Position numbers and translations under genes: made by a program | Notes under the pieces: generated by a model | The model's input: only the letters and a program-made list of their open reading frames with translations | What the model was told of the DNA's origin: nothing | Databases searched by the model: none | Origin: Prosthecobacter dejongeii | GTDB taxonomy: Bacteria; Verrucomicrobiota; Verrucomicrobiia; Verrucomicrobiales; Verrucomicrobiaceae | Assembly: GCF_014203045.1 (NCBI RefSeq) | Contig: NZ_JACHIF010000007.1 | Location: forward strand, 1-64,000 | Direction of reading: 5' to 3' | Length of the DNA stretch: 64,000 nt | In this document: one piece after another, positions 52,140 to 60,988 of the stretch | Numbering within the stretch: position 1 is the first letter of the stretch | Layout of the letters: every line of letters starts with the position of its first letter

Positions 52140-55100
52140 CTAGGCAGGTGTTGGTGAAGCGGTGATGACCTCTTTCAATGTCGACTTTTTGTTTCGTCGA
52201 AACAGCAGACTGAGTTTCTCCATGTAGATGTAAAAAACAGGCGTGATGTAAAGGGTGAGCAACTGGGAGAGTAGCAAACCACCCACCACGGCGAGGCCTA
52301 GCGGGCGACGTGCTTCAGCGCCTGCTCCCCAGCCTAGTGCAATCGGCAAGGCACCCATGATGGCGGCGAAGGTAGTCATCATGATGGGGCGAAAGCGCAC
52401 CAAACAGGCTTCGTAGATGGCTTCCGAAGGTGTCTTGCCCTCATGCCTTTCAGCCTCCAGGGCGAAGTCAATCATCATGATGGCGTTCTTCTTGACGATG
52501 CCGATGAGCATCAGCACGCCCACAAAGCCGTACAGATTCAGTTCATAACCAAAGAACCAAAGAGTGAGCAAGGCTCCGACACCTGCTGACGGCAAGCCTG
52601 AGAGAATGGTGAGCGGGTGAATGAAACTTTCATAGAGAATGCCCAGCACAAGATAAATGACCACCACGGCCATGACGAGTAAGAGGCCGAGACCATCGAG
52701 GGAGGACTGGAATGCTTGAGCTTCTCCTTGGAAGGCCGTGCTGATTCCGGCCGGGAGTTGCTGGTCCACCGCGCGATTGATCGCATCCACCGCTTGTCCG
52801 ATGGAGATACCTGGTTTCGTGGCAAAACTCACCGTCACACTGGGTAACTGGCCTGAATGAGTGACTGTGAGAGGGCCTACGGTGCGGGTGATTTCAGCCA
52901 CGCTTCCTAGAGGCACCAGTTCTCCTGTGCTGCTGCGCAGGTAAAGCTGGGCCAGGGAGGCCATGTCCGCTCTGTATTTCGGATCCACCTCGAGAATGAC
53001 ATAATATTGGTTAGTCGGTGTATAGATGGAGGATACCTGACGGGAGCCATAGGCATCATACAGTGCGCTTTCCACCTGGGTGGCCGTTAGGCCTAAAGAT
53101 GAGGCCTTATTGCGGTTCACCTCCACAAACACCTGCGGACTGGTGATGAGTAGGTCACTGGTCACATCAGCCAGCTCAGGCAGCGCTGCCATGGTGGCTT
53201 CGACTTTAGGCGCTACTTCGAAGAGTTGTTTGATATCCACCCCGATAAGCGTGAACTGGTAAGGACTTTTGGTGCTGCGACCGCCGATGCGAATGGTAGC
53301 GGGTACCTGAGGAAAAGCGCGAATCCCTGGGATGGCAGCTAACTGGGGGCGTAACTGGTCCACAATGGCCTGTGCACTCGGTCGTTCATTGCGGGGTTTT
53401 AGGCTAACGAACATGCGTCCGCTGTTCGCTGTCGAACTAGGTCCGCTGGCTCCAACACTGGAGCTAAATGAGGCAATGTGAGGATTGCGCGCTAGCACGG
53501 CTGCCACTGCTTGTTGATGGCGCGACATGGTTTCAAAAGAGGCATCTTGAGCACCCTCTGTAACGACTTGGATCTGCCCTGTGTCTTCTGTGGGGATGAA
53601 CCCTTTGGGCAAGTGCATGAACAGCCAAGCGGTGCCTACCACCGTGCCGAGTGTGACTAGCATCATGCTAAACCGGTGACGCAGAGTGAATTTGAGCGTC
53701 ACATCATACATGTGCAGGAGGCCGTTAAAAAAGCGCTCAGTGACTCGATAAAACCAGCCATGTTTTTTTTCCTGTACATGTGGTTTCAGGAAGCGACTGC
53801 AAAGCATGGGGGTCAGAGTCAGCGAAACAAAACCGGAGACCAGGATGGCCACGCCAATGGTGACGGCAAATTCATTGAGCAATCGCCCGAGAATGCCGCC
53901 CATGAAAAGAACGGGTAAAAAGACGGCAGCGAGGGACAGTGTCATAGAAATGACCGTGAAGGCAATTTCGCGCGAGCCCTTCAAAGCCGCATCCCACACC
54001 GTTTCGCCCTTCTCGATGTGCCGGACAATGTTCTCCAGTACCACGATGGCATCGTCCACGATGAATCCCACACTCAGCGTCAAAGCCATGAGAGAAATAT
54101 TGTTCATGCTGAATCCCAGCAAATACATCACCGCAAATGTGCCAACGATAGAGAGTGGAATAGCTATGCTGGGAATGAGCGTGGCGCGGAAGTTCCGCAA
54201 GAACATAAAAATGACCACGATCACGAGGCCAATGGTGAGCACGAGCGTGAGTTGCACATCATGGACCGACTCACGAATGGCTTGAGATCGGTCAATGAGT
54301 ACACTCAGTTCCATGGCCGCAGGCATTTGGGCATTCACGGAGGGCAGCAGTTTTTTGATGGAATCCACTACTTCCACCGTGTTCGCTCCCGGTTGCCGTT
54401 GCACGGCGAGCAGGATGGAACGTGAGCCATCGCCCGACCAATTCGCGATTTGATCTTCCTCCACGCTATCGAGCACATTCGCCACTTGATCCAGCCTCAC
54501 GGGTGCACCGTCCCGATAGGCGATGATCAGTGGACGGAAGGCGGCGGCGGTGGAAAGTTTGCCGCTTGTTTGGAGGGTGAAGTTTTGCTCCTGGCCCTGC
54601 AAAACACCGGCTGGCAGATTGCTATTACCTGCGGCGATTGCATCGCGAACTTCATCCAGACTGATGCCTCGAGAAGCTAATTTTAAGGGATCTGCCTGCA
54701 CGCGCACGGCATATTTTTGGGATCCGAAGACACGCACCTGTGCCACCCCTTCTACCATACTGATGCGCTGGCCGAGCGCTGTTTGCGCGTATTCGTCCAC
54801 CGTTGAGATGGGTAGTGTTGCAGAGCTAAGTTGTAAGATCAGTACCGGGAAATCTGCGGGGTTCACCTTGCGGAAAGAAGGCGGGCTAGGCATGTCATCC
54901 GGCAGGTAACGTTGGGCGGCGGAGATGGCGGATTGCACATCCAGAGCCGCGCCATCAATGTCGCGATCCAAGTTAAATTGAATGGTAATGCTGGTATTGC
55001 CCAGAGCACTGCTGCTGCTCATGGAATCAATGCCTGCGATCGAGGAAAACTGTTTTTCCAGAGGCGTTGCCACGGAGGCCGCCATCGTTTCGGGGTTTGC

Positions 55101-55256
55101 GCCTGGCAGAGTTGCGGAAACTGAGAGGGTAGGGAAATCGACGTTGGGCAGGTCATTAACAGGCAGTTTCTGGAATGCCAGTAAACCAAAGGCCAAGATG
55201 CCTGCCATGATCAGCGTGGTCATGACAGGCCGGTGAATGCAGCGTTCGGGCGTCAT
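52140..55256 (-). CDS. RND efflux permease, AcrB/MdtBC-like (HAE1)
   Basis: 1038 residues, the usual length. The first membrane helix is VMTTLIMAGILAFGLLAFQK, followed by LPNVDFPTLSVSATLPGANP, the porter domain, and a second group of helices. The proton-relay Asp pair is in GFIVDDAIVVLENIVRHIEK. The C-terminal half repeats the fold (GLLLVMAVVVIYLVLGILYE, FRPIMMTTFAAIMGALPIAL). A proton-driven inner-membrane pump for drugs or toxic organics. Its ATG overlaps the stop of the adaptor gene by 4 bp. No outer-membrane TolC partner gene is adjacent. Confidence 0.95.
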   Translation of the reverse strand: MTPERCIHRPVMTTLIMAGILAFGLLAFQKLPVNDLPNVDFPTLSVSATLPGANPETMAASVATPLEKQFSSIAGIDSMSSSSALGNTSITIQFNLDRDIDGAALDVQSAISAAQRYLPDDMPSPPSFRKVNPADFPVLILQLSSATLPISTVDEYAQTALGQRISMVEGVAQVRVFGSQKYAVRVQADPLKLASRGISLDEVRDAIAAGNSNLPAGVLQGQEQNFTLQTSGKLSTAAAFRPLIIAYRDGAPVRLDQVANVLDSVEEDQIANWSGDGSRSILLAVQRQPGANTVEVVDSIKKLLPSVNAQMPAAMELSVLIDRSQAIRESVHDVQLTLVLTIGLVIVVIFMFLRNFRATLIPSIAIPLSIVGTFAVMYLLGFSMNNISLMALTLSVGFIVDDAIVVLENIVRHIEKGETVWDAALKGSREIAFTVISMTLSLAAVFLPVLFMGGILGRLLNEFAVTIGVAILVSGFVSLTLTPMLCSRFLKPHVQEKKHGWFYRVTERFFNGLLHMYDVTLKFTLRHRFSMMLVTLGTVVGTAWLFMHLPKGFIPTEDTGQIQVVTEGAQDASFETMSRHQQAVAAVLARNPHIASFSSSVGASGPSSTANSGRMFVSLKPRNERPSAQAIVDQLRPQLAAIPGIRAFPQVPATIRIGGRSTKSPYQFTLIGVDIKQLFEVAPKVEATMAALPELADVTSDLLITSPQVFVEVNRNKASSLGLTATQVESALYDAYGSRQVSSIYTPTNQYYVILEVDPKYRADMASLAQLYLRSSTGELVPLGSVAEITRTVGPLTVTHSGQLPSVTVSFATKPGISIGQAVDAINRAVDQQLPAGISTAFQGEAQAFQSSLDGLGLLLVMAVVVIYLVLGILYESFIHPLTILSGLPSAGVGALLTLWFFGYELNLYGFVGVLMLIGIVKKNAIMMIDFALEAERHEGKTPSEAIYEACLVRFRPIMMTTFAAIMGALPIALGWGAGAEARRPLGLAVVGGLLLSQLLTLYITPVFYIYMEKLSLLFRRNKKSTLKEVITASPTPA

Positions 55257-56425
55257 GGGATTTTAGGAGCTGCCTGAGAGATTTTGCCATTTTCCGGTTT
55301 AATCACAGGTGGCATTCCGACAGGAGGCTTGATCTCTACCTTGCTGTCTGGAGTCAGCCGCAACTGCCCATCAATGACGACCACTTCACCGGCTTTTAAA
55401 CCGGTGCGGATGATGGCTTCGGTTCCGACGGTTCTTTCCAGATCCACCTCTCGCAGATCTACATGGCTATCGTCCTTGACGACAAAAACATATTGTCCTT
55501 TTTGCCCAGTCTGGACGGCGGTGGCGGGGACGACGATCGCATTGGGCTGAGTGGTTAAGGTCAGGGCAACTTCGCCATACTGCCCTGGCCATAGAGCGAG
55601 GTCCTCGTTAGGCATGGTCGCTTTCACTTCAAGCGTGCCGGTGGCTGGTTTAATGGCGTTATCGACAAAGGAAAGCAGACCTTGGATTTGCTGAGCGGCG
55701 CTGCCACTGGGCGCGATAGTGACCTTCAAATCGCCACGTTTCATATAAGTCTGGATGTCCGCGAAATGCTGTTCTGGGACGGCAAAGATGACCTCGATAG
55801 GCCGGAGTTGATTGATCACTACCAGATCCGTCTCATCTGCCTTCACCACATTTCCTGCATCCACGACTCGCCGACCTGCACGACCTGTGATGGGCGAAAC
55901 AACATCGCAAAAGCTGAGTTGGAGTTCTGCCTCTTTCACGGCTGCGGCTGCGGCTTCCTGATTGGAACGGGCGGCATCGGCTGTGCTTTTAAAGTTGTCC
56001 ACTTCGTCCTTTGAGACACCTCCGCTTTGAGAAAGATTGGCATACCGGTCCGATTGGCGTTTGGCGATCTCTGCCTGAGTTGTTGCCTGCGCCAGCTTGG
56101 CTTTTGCCTGAGCGAGCACGACGGCAAACGGTGCGGGGTCTATCTTGGCCAGCACATCGCCCTTTTTCACATCCTGACCTTCGGTAAAATTAACTTCGGA
56201 GATCTGGCCCGTGACGCGGGCTTTCACTGCGACGGTGGATTTGGCCCGCACATTGCCGATGGCCTGCAATTGGAGGGGGACTTCTTTTTGCTCCACAGTA
56301 GCCACAACAACGGGAATGGCTGCTGTCGGTTTACGGCCAGAGTTACCTCCTTTGGTTTCCGCGGGAGAGCAGGCAGTCAACCAAATGCCAAGGGTCAGCC
56401 AAGAGAGCTGAATGGGGAATTGCAT
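55253..56425 (-). CDS. RND periplasmic adaptor (MdtA/AcrA-like), probable lipoprotein
   Basis: 390 residues. The N-terminus ends in a lipobox LTAC with Cys19. Biotinyl-lipoyl-like halves (VKARVTGQISEVNFTEGQDV, then VVSPITGRAGRRVVDAGNVV) flank an Ala/Gln/Lys-rich helical hairpin (about 105-165). A beta-barrel and a membrane-proximal domain follow (VVPATAVQTGQKGQYVFVV). It links the pump at 52140-55256 to an outer-membrane channel. It is the first gene of the two-gene operon, with an overlapping start/stop. Confidence 0.95.
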   Translation of the reverse strand: MQFPIQLSWLTLGIWLTACSPAETKGGNSGRKPTAAIPVVVATVEQKEVPLQLQAIGNVRAKSTVAVKARVTGQISEVNFTEGQDVKKGDVLAKIDPAPFAVVLAQAKAKLAQATTQAEIAKRQSDRYANLSQSGGVSKDEVDNFKSTADAARSNQEAAAAAVKEAELQLSFCDVVSPITGRAGRRVVDAGNVVKADETDLVVINQLRPIEVIFAVPEQHFADIQTYMKRGDLKVTIAPSGSAAQQIQGLLSFVDNAIKPATGTLEVKATMPNEDLALWPGQYGEVALTLTTQPNAIVVPATAVQTGQKGQYVFVVKDDSHVDLREVDLERTVGTEAIIRTGLKAGEVVVIDGQLRLTPDSKVEIKPPVGMPPVIKPENGKISQAAPKIP

Positions 56426-56568
56426 AAAGTAAAAAGAGAAAAATGGGGAAATACAGGGTCTTCCGCTACAACATACGTTTCAGCGTGCCTTTTTATGGGT
56501 GCTGCTTTGCGCAGCAAACCATGGACTATCTTTTGAAACGCCTAACCGAGAGTTTAAACTAAAGCATT

Positions 56569-57564
56569 TTACTGGCACGATGAGCCTACTCGATGAACGA
56601 CATGTTTAAAGGCTGAGCCTGCTCCGTCTTTCTCTAAAATGAAGGTTGTTCGGGTGTCTGGGTTTAAATTCTTTAGGTGATGATGAATGAAGTCCGCTTG
56701 GGTCCCATAGCTGCTTTCTTGCCATCCTAGCTCTTGGGCCCAGAGGCGGAAGTCGCTAAAGTTGACATCAGCGGTAATATCTTGGCGACCTGGGTTTTGA
56801 TACACGGCGAGACCTTCTAGCCGATGCTGATGTAGATAGGCTCTCAGAGTACCAGCGGGCCGCCGATGGTAGAGGGCAGGGAAGAGGCCGCCATAGTCCA
56901 CTGTCAGCATGGCTCCACTTTTCCAAGCCGGAGCCCAATGTTGGAGCCATCGTCGTACGGATTCATGCACTTCCACGCGTTGAGCTTTTGCACGGGTGGG
57001 CCAGGCACCGAAAACGTGAAATAGCGATCTTTGGTGGGCATCCCAACTGAGTGGTTGTAAAACTTCACGACCTTTTTCATCCAGGTGGACTTCCTGCCAG
57101 GAATCTTCGTGATTTTGCAGCAGCGTGGCTGGGAAAGCATCGAGCAGTTCATTGTGATAGATGAAGGCCTGCCCTCCGCATGCGTGGAGAGCATCTTTAA
57201 GATCCTGATGCCAAGTCACGGATTTGCCCAAGAGTGCCATCTGTTGTTTTTGCAAAACTGGAGATGTCTCCACGATGTGCCACTGAAACCGGCGACGCTG
57301 CCACCAGCCCAGACTCTTTTTTACTCCAGCCATCAGCACCCCGCTGCCTGCACCGATTTCGATCACTTGCCGAACCTGTGGTTGTAGCGCAGCTTCCTCT
57401 TTTAACCACTTTGCAATGGATTGGCCGAGAACAGGAGAAAGAGTCGCCGTGGTGGAGAAATCCCCCCGGGCTCCCACTGTCCGGATCTGTCTCGAATAAT
57501 AACCTTTCACTGGATCATACAGTGCGCGAGCCATGAAGGCGGAGAAAGGTTCAGGAGGTGGCAT
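56569..57564 (-). CDS. SAM-dependent methyltransferase, NDUFAF7/MidA family
   Basis: 331 residues from ATG 57564, which gives the family's usual N-terminus (PFSAFMARALYDPVKGYYSR). An open frame reaches 57735 but the extra 57 residues look non-coding. Landmarks: GDFSTTATLSPVLGQSIAKW, SAM motif VIEIGAGSGVLM, IYHNELLDAFPA, MLTVDYG and NPGRQDITADVNFSDF. Mitochondrial NDUFAF7 methylates an Arg of a complex I subunit; bacterial targets are mostly unknown. It is a single gene, divergent from the aldolase. Confidence 0.88.
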   Translation of the reverse strand: MPPPEPFSAFMARALYDPVKGYYSRQIRTVGARGDFSTTATLSPVLGQSIAKWLKEEAALQPQVRQVIEIGAGSGVLMAGVKKSLGWWQRRRFQWHIVETSPVLQKQQMALLGKSVTWHQDLKDALHACGGQAFIYHNELLDAFPATLLQNHEDSWQEVHLDEKGREVLQPLSWDAHQRSLFHVFGAWPTRAKAQRVEVHESVRRWLQHWAPAWKSGAMLTVDYGGLFPALYHRRPAGTLRAYLHQHRLEGLAVYQNPGRQDITADVNFSDFRLWAQELGWQESSYGTQADFIHHHLKNLNPDTRTTFILEKDGAGSAFKHVVHRVGSSCQ

Positions 57565-57764
57565 GGGGTGGATGAAACAAAGCTTTGACTCTCTTATCCG
57601 CGTAAAACGGCATTTAGCCACGGCCGTGTGAGTATTCTTGGAATTGAAGAAAGAATGAAAGGGACTCTGTTTTTCCCAAACCGGCTCCTGTTCAAAGTCG
57701 GGGCTTGGCGCTCGTTTCCTCACTTTACACCCCACGCATCCGCCGCCATCCGTAAGGTCTCGTT

Positions 57765-58559
57765 ATGAACCGCCAAGAAAATCTTGAAATCTTCTTCCGT
57801 GACGGCAAGACCGTCATTCTCCCGATTGACCACGCTGTGGCCATCCCGGTGCCGGGCATGGAGAATCCATTCGCTCTGATTGATTCCGTGAGCCCCTACG
57901 TGGACGGTTATGTCATGAACCTCGGCGTGGCGATGCGTGCGGCCGACTCCATGGCTGGCAAAGGCATTTGCCTGCGCACGGATGTTTACAATACGCGGAT
58001 CACTGGCGATGGCGCAGGCAGCATCAATGTCTATGGAGTGGAGGAAGCGGAAGCCGTGGGAGCCAATGCGGTGATGAACATGCTTTATCCTAACTCCATC
58101 AGTGAGCGCATCAATTTTCAGGAGTGCGCAGACATCATCCGCAGCAGCATGGATCTGGATATTCCGGTCATCATTGAGGCTCTGCCTTATGGCCTGGGCC
58201 AGACGGATAAATACACGCTGGAAAATGTGGCTTTTGCCGCTCGCCTCGCCGCAGAACTGGGGGCAGATGTCGTCAAGGTACCCTATCCGATTGATTGCAA
58301 ACCGGGTGACTTTCGCAAAGTGGTGGATCAGGTCTGGATCCCCGTGATTATTCTGGGTGGTGCTTCTCTCAATGACGATGCGGCACTTTTGAAAATGACG
58401 GAAGATGCCATGGAAGCTGGAGCCTCTGGTGTCGCCATCGGGCGCAATGTCTGGCAGCATCAGAACCCCGCAGCGATTGCGCGCAGTCTTTCTGCGGTTG
58501 TGCATGAAGATGTCTCGGCACTGGAAGCCCTGGCTCTTTTGAAAGAACCTCTTCGTTAA
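57765..58559 (+). CDS. Class I aldolase, DeoC/FbaB/LsrF family
   Basis: 264 residues, cytosolic TIM barrel. PIDHAVAIPVPGMENPF matches the N-terminal phosphate/active-site region of archaeal-type class I fructose-bisphosphate and LsrF-like aldolases. The Schiff-base lysine is probably Lys171 in GADVVKVPYP. IILGGASLNDD and GASGVAIGRNVWQH form the C-terminal phosphate-binding loops. The likely role is fructose-1,6-bisphosphate cleavage or a related sugar-phosphate aldol reaction. GTAAGGT just before the ATG is a reasonable ribosome site. Confidence 0.88.
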   Translation: MNRQENLEIFFRDGKTVILPIDHAVAIPVPGMENPFALIDSVSPYVDGYVMNLGVAMRAADSMAGKGICLRTDVYNTRITGDGAGSINVYGVEEAEAVGANAVMNMLYPNSISERINFQECADIIRSSMDLDIPVIIEALPYGLGQTDKYTLENVAFAARLAAELGADVVKVPYPIDCKPGDFRKVVDQVWIPVIILGGASLNDDAALLKMTEDAMEAGASGVAIGRNVWQHQNPAAIARSLSAVVHEDVSALEALALLKEPLR

Positions 58560-58582
58560 TCCAGTTTGGCTCATCCCCTGCC

Positions 58583-59233
58583 ATGATGAAAACGCCTGCC
58601 CTCCTCGCCTCATCACTGCTGCTGCTTTCCCAAGCTTACAGCGCCGACTTGAAAACCTTCACCTTCACGGCTGACGATTGGTCGGAAGGGGATCCTCCGA
58701 AAGAGGTTTTCGTGGTGGATGGTACGATCAAAATCGCTGCGAAAGATGGCAATAAAGCCGTCATGATTTCTCCAGATAATCTGGTGGATGCCAGTGCCCA
58801 GTTTGCAGTGTCTGCGGCAGGTGATTCGGTGATCAAGACCAAGGTCTTTGCCAGCAAGCAGGGGCGAAGCAATCCTCGCTTCGGTATCGCTGTTCACGGC
58901 ATGAGCGGCTATCGGCTGCTCGTCAATGCGCCGAAGAAGACACTGGAGTTGGTCAAGAGCGATGAAACGCTGGCCAGCATACCCTTTATCTGGAAGAGTG
59001 ATGCCTGGCTGTGGATGAAGCTGGAAGTGAGGAAAACCGGCGAAGAATGGGCCATCACGGGTAAGACCTGGGCTACGGATGCTGCGGAGCCTGCTGAGGC
59101 ACAGATCAAACATACGGATAAAGGGCTGAAAGGGCAGGGGAAAGTCAGTATTTGGGCCACCCCTTATTCCAATACGCCCATTTATTTTGACGACATCGAA
59201 GTAGGGGTGGAAGTAGCGGCAGAAACCAAATGA
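58583..59233 (+). CDS. Hypothetical secreted protein with jelly-roll-like fold
   Basis: 216 residues with a signal peptide (TPALLASSLLLLSQAYSA). The mature part looks like a concanavalin/jelly-roll beta-sandwich of the kind found in DUF1080-like and LamG-like exported proteins: GDSVIKTKVFASKQGRSNPR, GIAVHGMSGYRLLVNAPK, WLWMKLEVRKTGEEWAITGK, and KVSIWATPYSNTPIYFDDIE. There are no catalytic residues I recognise. It starts 23 bp after the aldolase, in the same direction. Possibly carbohydrate-binding. Confidence 0.75.
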   Translation: MMKTPALLASSLLLLSQAYSADLKTFTFTADDWSEGDPPKEVFVVDGTIKIAAKDGNKAVMISPDNLVDASAQFAVSAAGDSVIKTKVFASKQGRSNPRFGIAVHGMSGYRLLVNAPKKTLELVKSDETLASIPFIWKSDAWLWMKLEVRKTGEEWAITGKTWATDAAEPAEAQIKHTDKGLKGQGKVSIWATPYSNTPIYFDDIEVGVEVAAETK

Positions 59234-59313
59234 AAACAATCTTCGAAAGAAGATCATTTTCAAGTTGCCAACCTGCTGCGTGCATCTAGAATCGCTATCC
59301 ACTCACGAAGCAA

Positions 59314-59390
59314 GGAGCGGTAGCTCAATTGGTTAGAGCGCCAGCCTGTCACGTTGGAGGTTGCGGGTTCAAGTCCCGTCCGTTCCGCCA
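59314..59390 (+). tRNA. tRNA-Asp (GTC), copy 1
   Basis: 77 nt including an encoded CCA. The acceptor stem GGAGCGG pairs with CCGTTCC (one G-T). D arm GCTCAATTGGTTAGAGC, anticodon loop CTGTCAC with anticodon GTC, T arm GCGGGTTCAAGTCCCGT. The overall sequence is close to bacterial tRNA-Asp. A terminator follows after 10 bp. Confidence 0.97.
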
Positions 59391-59400
59391 GTGAGTTTGT

Positions 59401-59432
59401 AAAAAACCCGTTCAGCAATGAATGGGTTTTTT
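59401..59432 (+). terminator. Rho-independent terminator after tRNA-Asp copy 1
   Basis: AAAAAACCCGTTCA, loop GCAA, TGAATGGGTTTTTT. A 14-bp stem with one G-T pair, ending in six T. Confidence 0.9.
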
Positions 59433-59605
59433 GTTGATCAAATGGCTCACGTTATACATCCGCGAAACGATGGTTGTGAGATTAAGGTCTGTATCGCTGT
59501 CTGTTTGTCGATGCTGATTAAAAAGACAAAAGCATGCGAAAAACACCCTTTTTCAGTTGCGAAAGCCCATAGCTCATGTAACATCTCTACCCACTCACGA
59601 AGCAA

Positions 59606-59682
59606 GGAGCGGTAGCTCAATTGGTTAGAGCGCCAGCCTGTCACGTTGGAGGTTGCGGGTTCAAGTCCCGTCCGTTCCGCCA
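59606..59682 (+). tRNA. tRNA-Asp (GTC), copy 2
   Basis: Identical in all 77 bases to the copy at 59314-59390, including anticodon GTC and the encoded CCA, with the same 15 bases before it. Confidence 0.97.
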
Positions 59683-59693
59683 GTGAGTTTGTT

Positions 59694-59726
59694 AAAAAAA
59701 CCCGTTCAGTAATGAACGGGTTTTTT
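59694..59726 (+). terminator. Rho-independent terminator after tRNA-Asp copy 2
   Basis: A run of seven A, then CCCGTTCA, loop GTAA, TGAACGGG and six T, with more T after a G. A perfect stem, slightly stronger than that of copy 1. Confidence 0.92.
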
Positions 59727-59810
59727 GTTTTTTCGGGCTTCTGTTAGCTGTGGGGCTCTAACGATGCTCCATGAATGCATGATACTTGGCCTAAAGCGAA
59801 ATGAGCTTGT

Positions 59811-60905
59811 TTATTCATCGACCGCTTGTGCCTTCGGAGCCGCGCGGAATGCGGTACTCACGATGAGGGATGAGATGCCCGGCTTCCATTGGTAGCCGAC
59901 GCCAAAAGGTAGATCGCCTGAAGCCCCTGCTTTGAAGGCAGCATCCAAATCAGTCTGGAAATGCTGTTTAAAAAGCTCAATCGGGCCTGGGTAGTTTCCA
60001 TACAGACTGACCATCCACTGATCAGCAGCAAAGTATTTCAGGGGGATGCCGCTGTCGTCTTCGATGATGTTGCGCGTATTGTTAAGGAGGAAATCGCGGA
60101 CATCGCTGAATTCTGTCATGTGCATTAAGTAAGAGGCAGCTTTGACAAAGCCATTTCCTTGACCTTGTTTTTTACAGAACTCGATGAAAGCAGGGTTAGT
60201 TTTGATGCCCCAATTAGAGAGGTCCGTGGTAAAATAATAGAGGGTCTGCTCTTTGCCAGTGGTGCCTATGAAGCGGATCTTCACTCCTGGAGTTTTAGAC
60301 TTCTCCGTGGTGAGATTCCCAGCGGCATCTAACTTCACCAATTCTGCGCTCGTGATGCGGCAACCTGCACGCGAAAGAAACACATACAACACCGGAATCG
60401 TGCCACTCAGTTGCGTTTGACTGAGGTCATTCTTCATGTCGGCCGTGATGAAAAAGCTGAAGCTCAAAATAGCATTCAGTGCCGTTCGCAGATTGGCCAG
60501 TGCCCCCGCTCTCGCTCCGTCGCTGAGCGTGGCCACATCCGGTAAGGTACCAACAGGTTCACGCCCGCATAAGATGTAGGTGCTGGCATTCGGGTAAAAG
60601 GCATTCGCATAGAGAAAGTCAGGACCACTGAAAGTGTAAAATAAAGGGCTAGGATCCTCATAGATGTAGTTCAGCGTAGAGGGCATCCACGTACGGATCT
60701 TTGAAAGTTGCCTCTCTTCGAGATCGAGCCAAGCACGATGAAAAGAGGCCGAATGTGTCTGCCAGGCCTCTTCTCGCGCCAAGGGTTCAAGCTCTGTCGC
60801 ATCTACAGATAGACCTGCGAGAAAACGGGCTTGATGATCTGGCGGGGCTGCCGCTTGAAGCTGAAGAGCGACAAGGCCAAGCAAGCTGAGGAAAATTCGT
60901 TTCAT
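59811..60905 (-). CDS. Hypothetical secreted protein
   Basis: 364 residues with a signal peptide (MKRIFLSLLGLVALQLQAAA). The mature protein is mixed alpha/beta. Notable parts are YEDPSPLFYTFSGPDFLYAN (about 80-100), an ILCGREPVGTLPD stretch, and a block of aromatic and acidic residues around YFAADQWMVSLYGNYPGP. Similar exported proteins with a SGPDFLYA motif occur in other Gram-negatives without an assigned role, as I recall. It is alone, between the tRNA genes and the superoxide dismutase, in the same direction as the latter. Confidence 0.75.
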   Translation of the reverse strand: MKRIFLSLLGLVALQLQAAAPPDHQARFLAGLSVDATELEPLAREEAWQTHSASFHRAWLDLEERQLSKIRTWMPSTLNYIYEDPSPLFYTFSGPDFLYANAFYPNASTYILCGREPVGTLPDVATLSDGARAGALANLRTALNAILSFSFFITADMKNDLSQTQLSGTIPVLYVFLSRAGCRITSAELVKLDAAGNLTTEKSKTPGVKIRFIGTTGKEQTLYYFTTDLSNWGIKTNPAFIEFCKKQGQGNGFVKAASYLMHMTEFSDVRDFLLNNTRNIIEDDSGIPLKYFAADQWMVSLYGNYPGPIELFKQHFQTDLDAAFKAGASGDLPFGVGYQWKPGISSLIVSTAFRAAPKAQAVDE

Positions 60906-60988
60906 GGGGCTGGGGATGGGGGCAATGCCAATACAGCATCAGCCTAGCCATCCTTGCCAGAAGAAAAGATTTGTCCTCTTTCTGAACT

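Larger units (their letters stand above)
59299..59731 (+). repeat. Tandem duplication of a tRNA-Asp transcription unit
   Basis: Two units of about 135-140 bp (59299-59432 and 59591-59731) match from CCACTCACGAAG before the tRNA through the whole tRNA gene and the GTGAGTTTGT after it to the terminator. The 160 bp between them is unrelated to either unit and holds no gene that I can see. Confidence 0.9.

Noticed and set aside
57720..58616. 298-residue minus-strand ORF spanning the aldolase gene
   Set aside because: A longer frame than the aldolase itself, but the plus-strand protein has clear family motifs; the antisense frame is open because of codon bias.
59418..59615. 65-residue ORFs on both strands between the tRNA-Asp genes
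   Set aside because: They run into a terminator and a tRNA gene and have no ribosome site.
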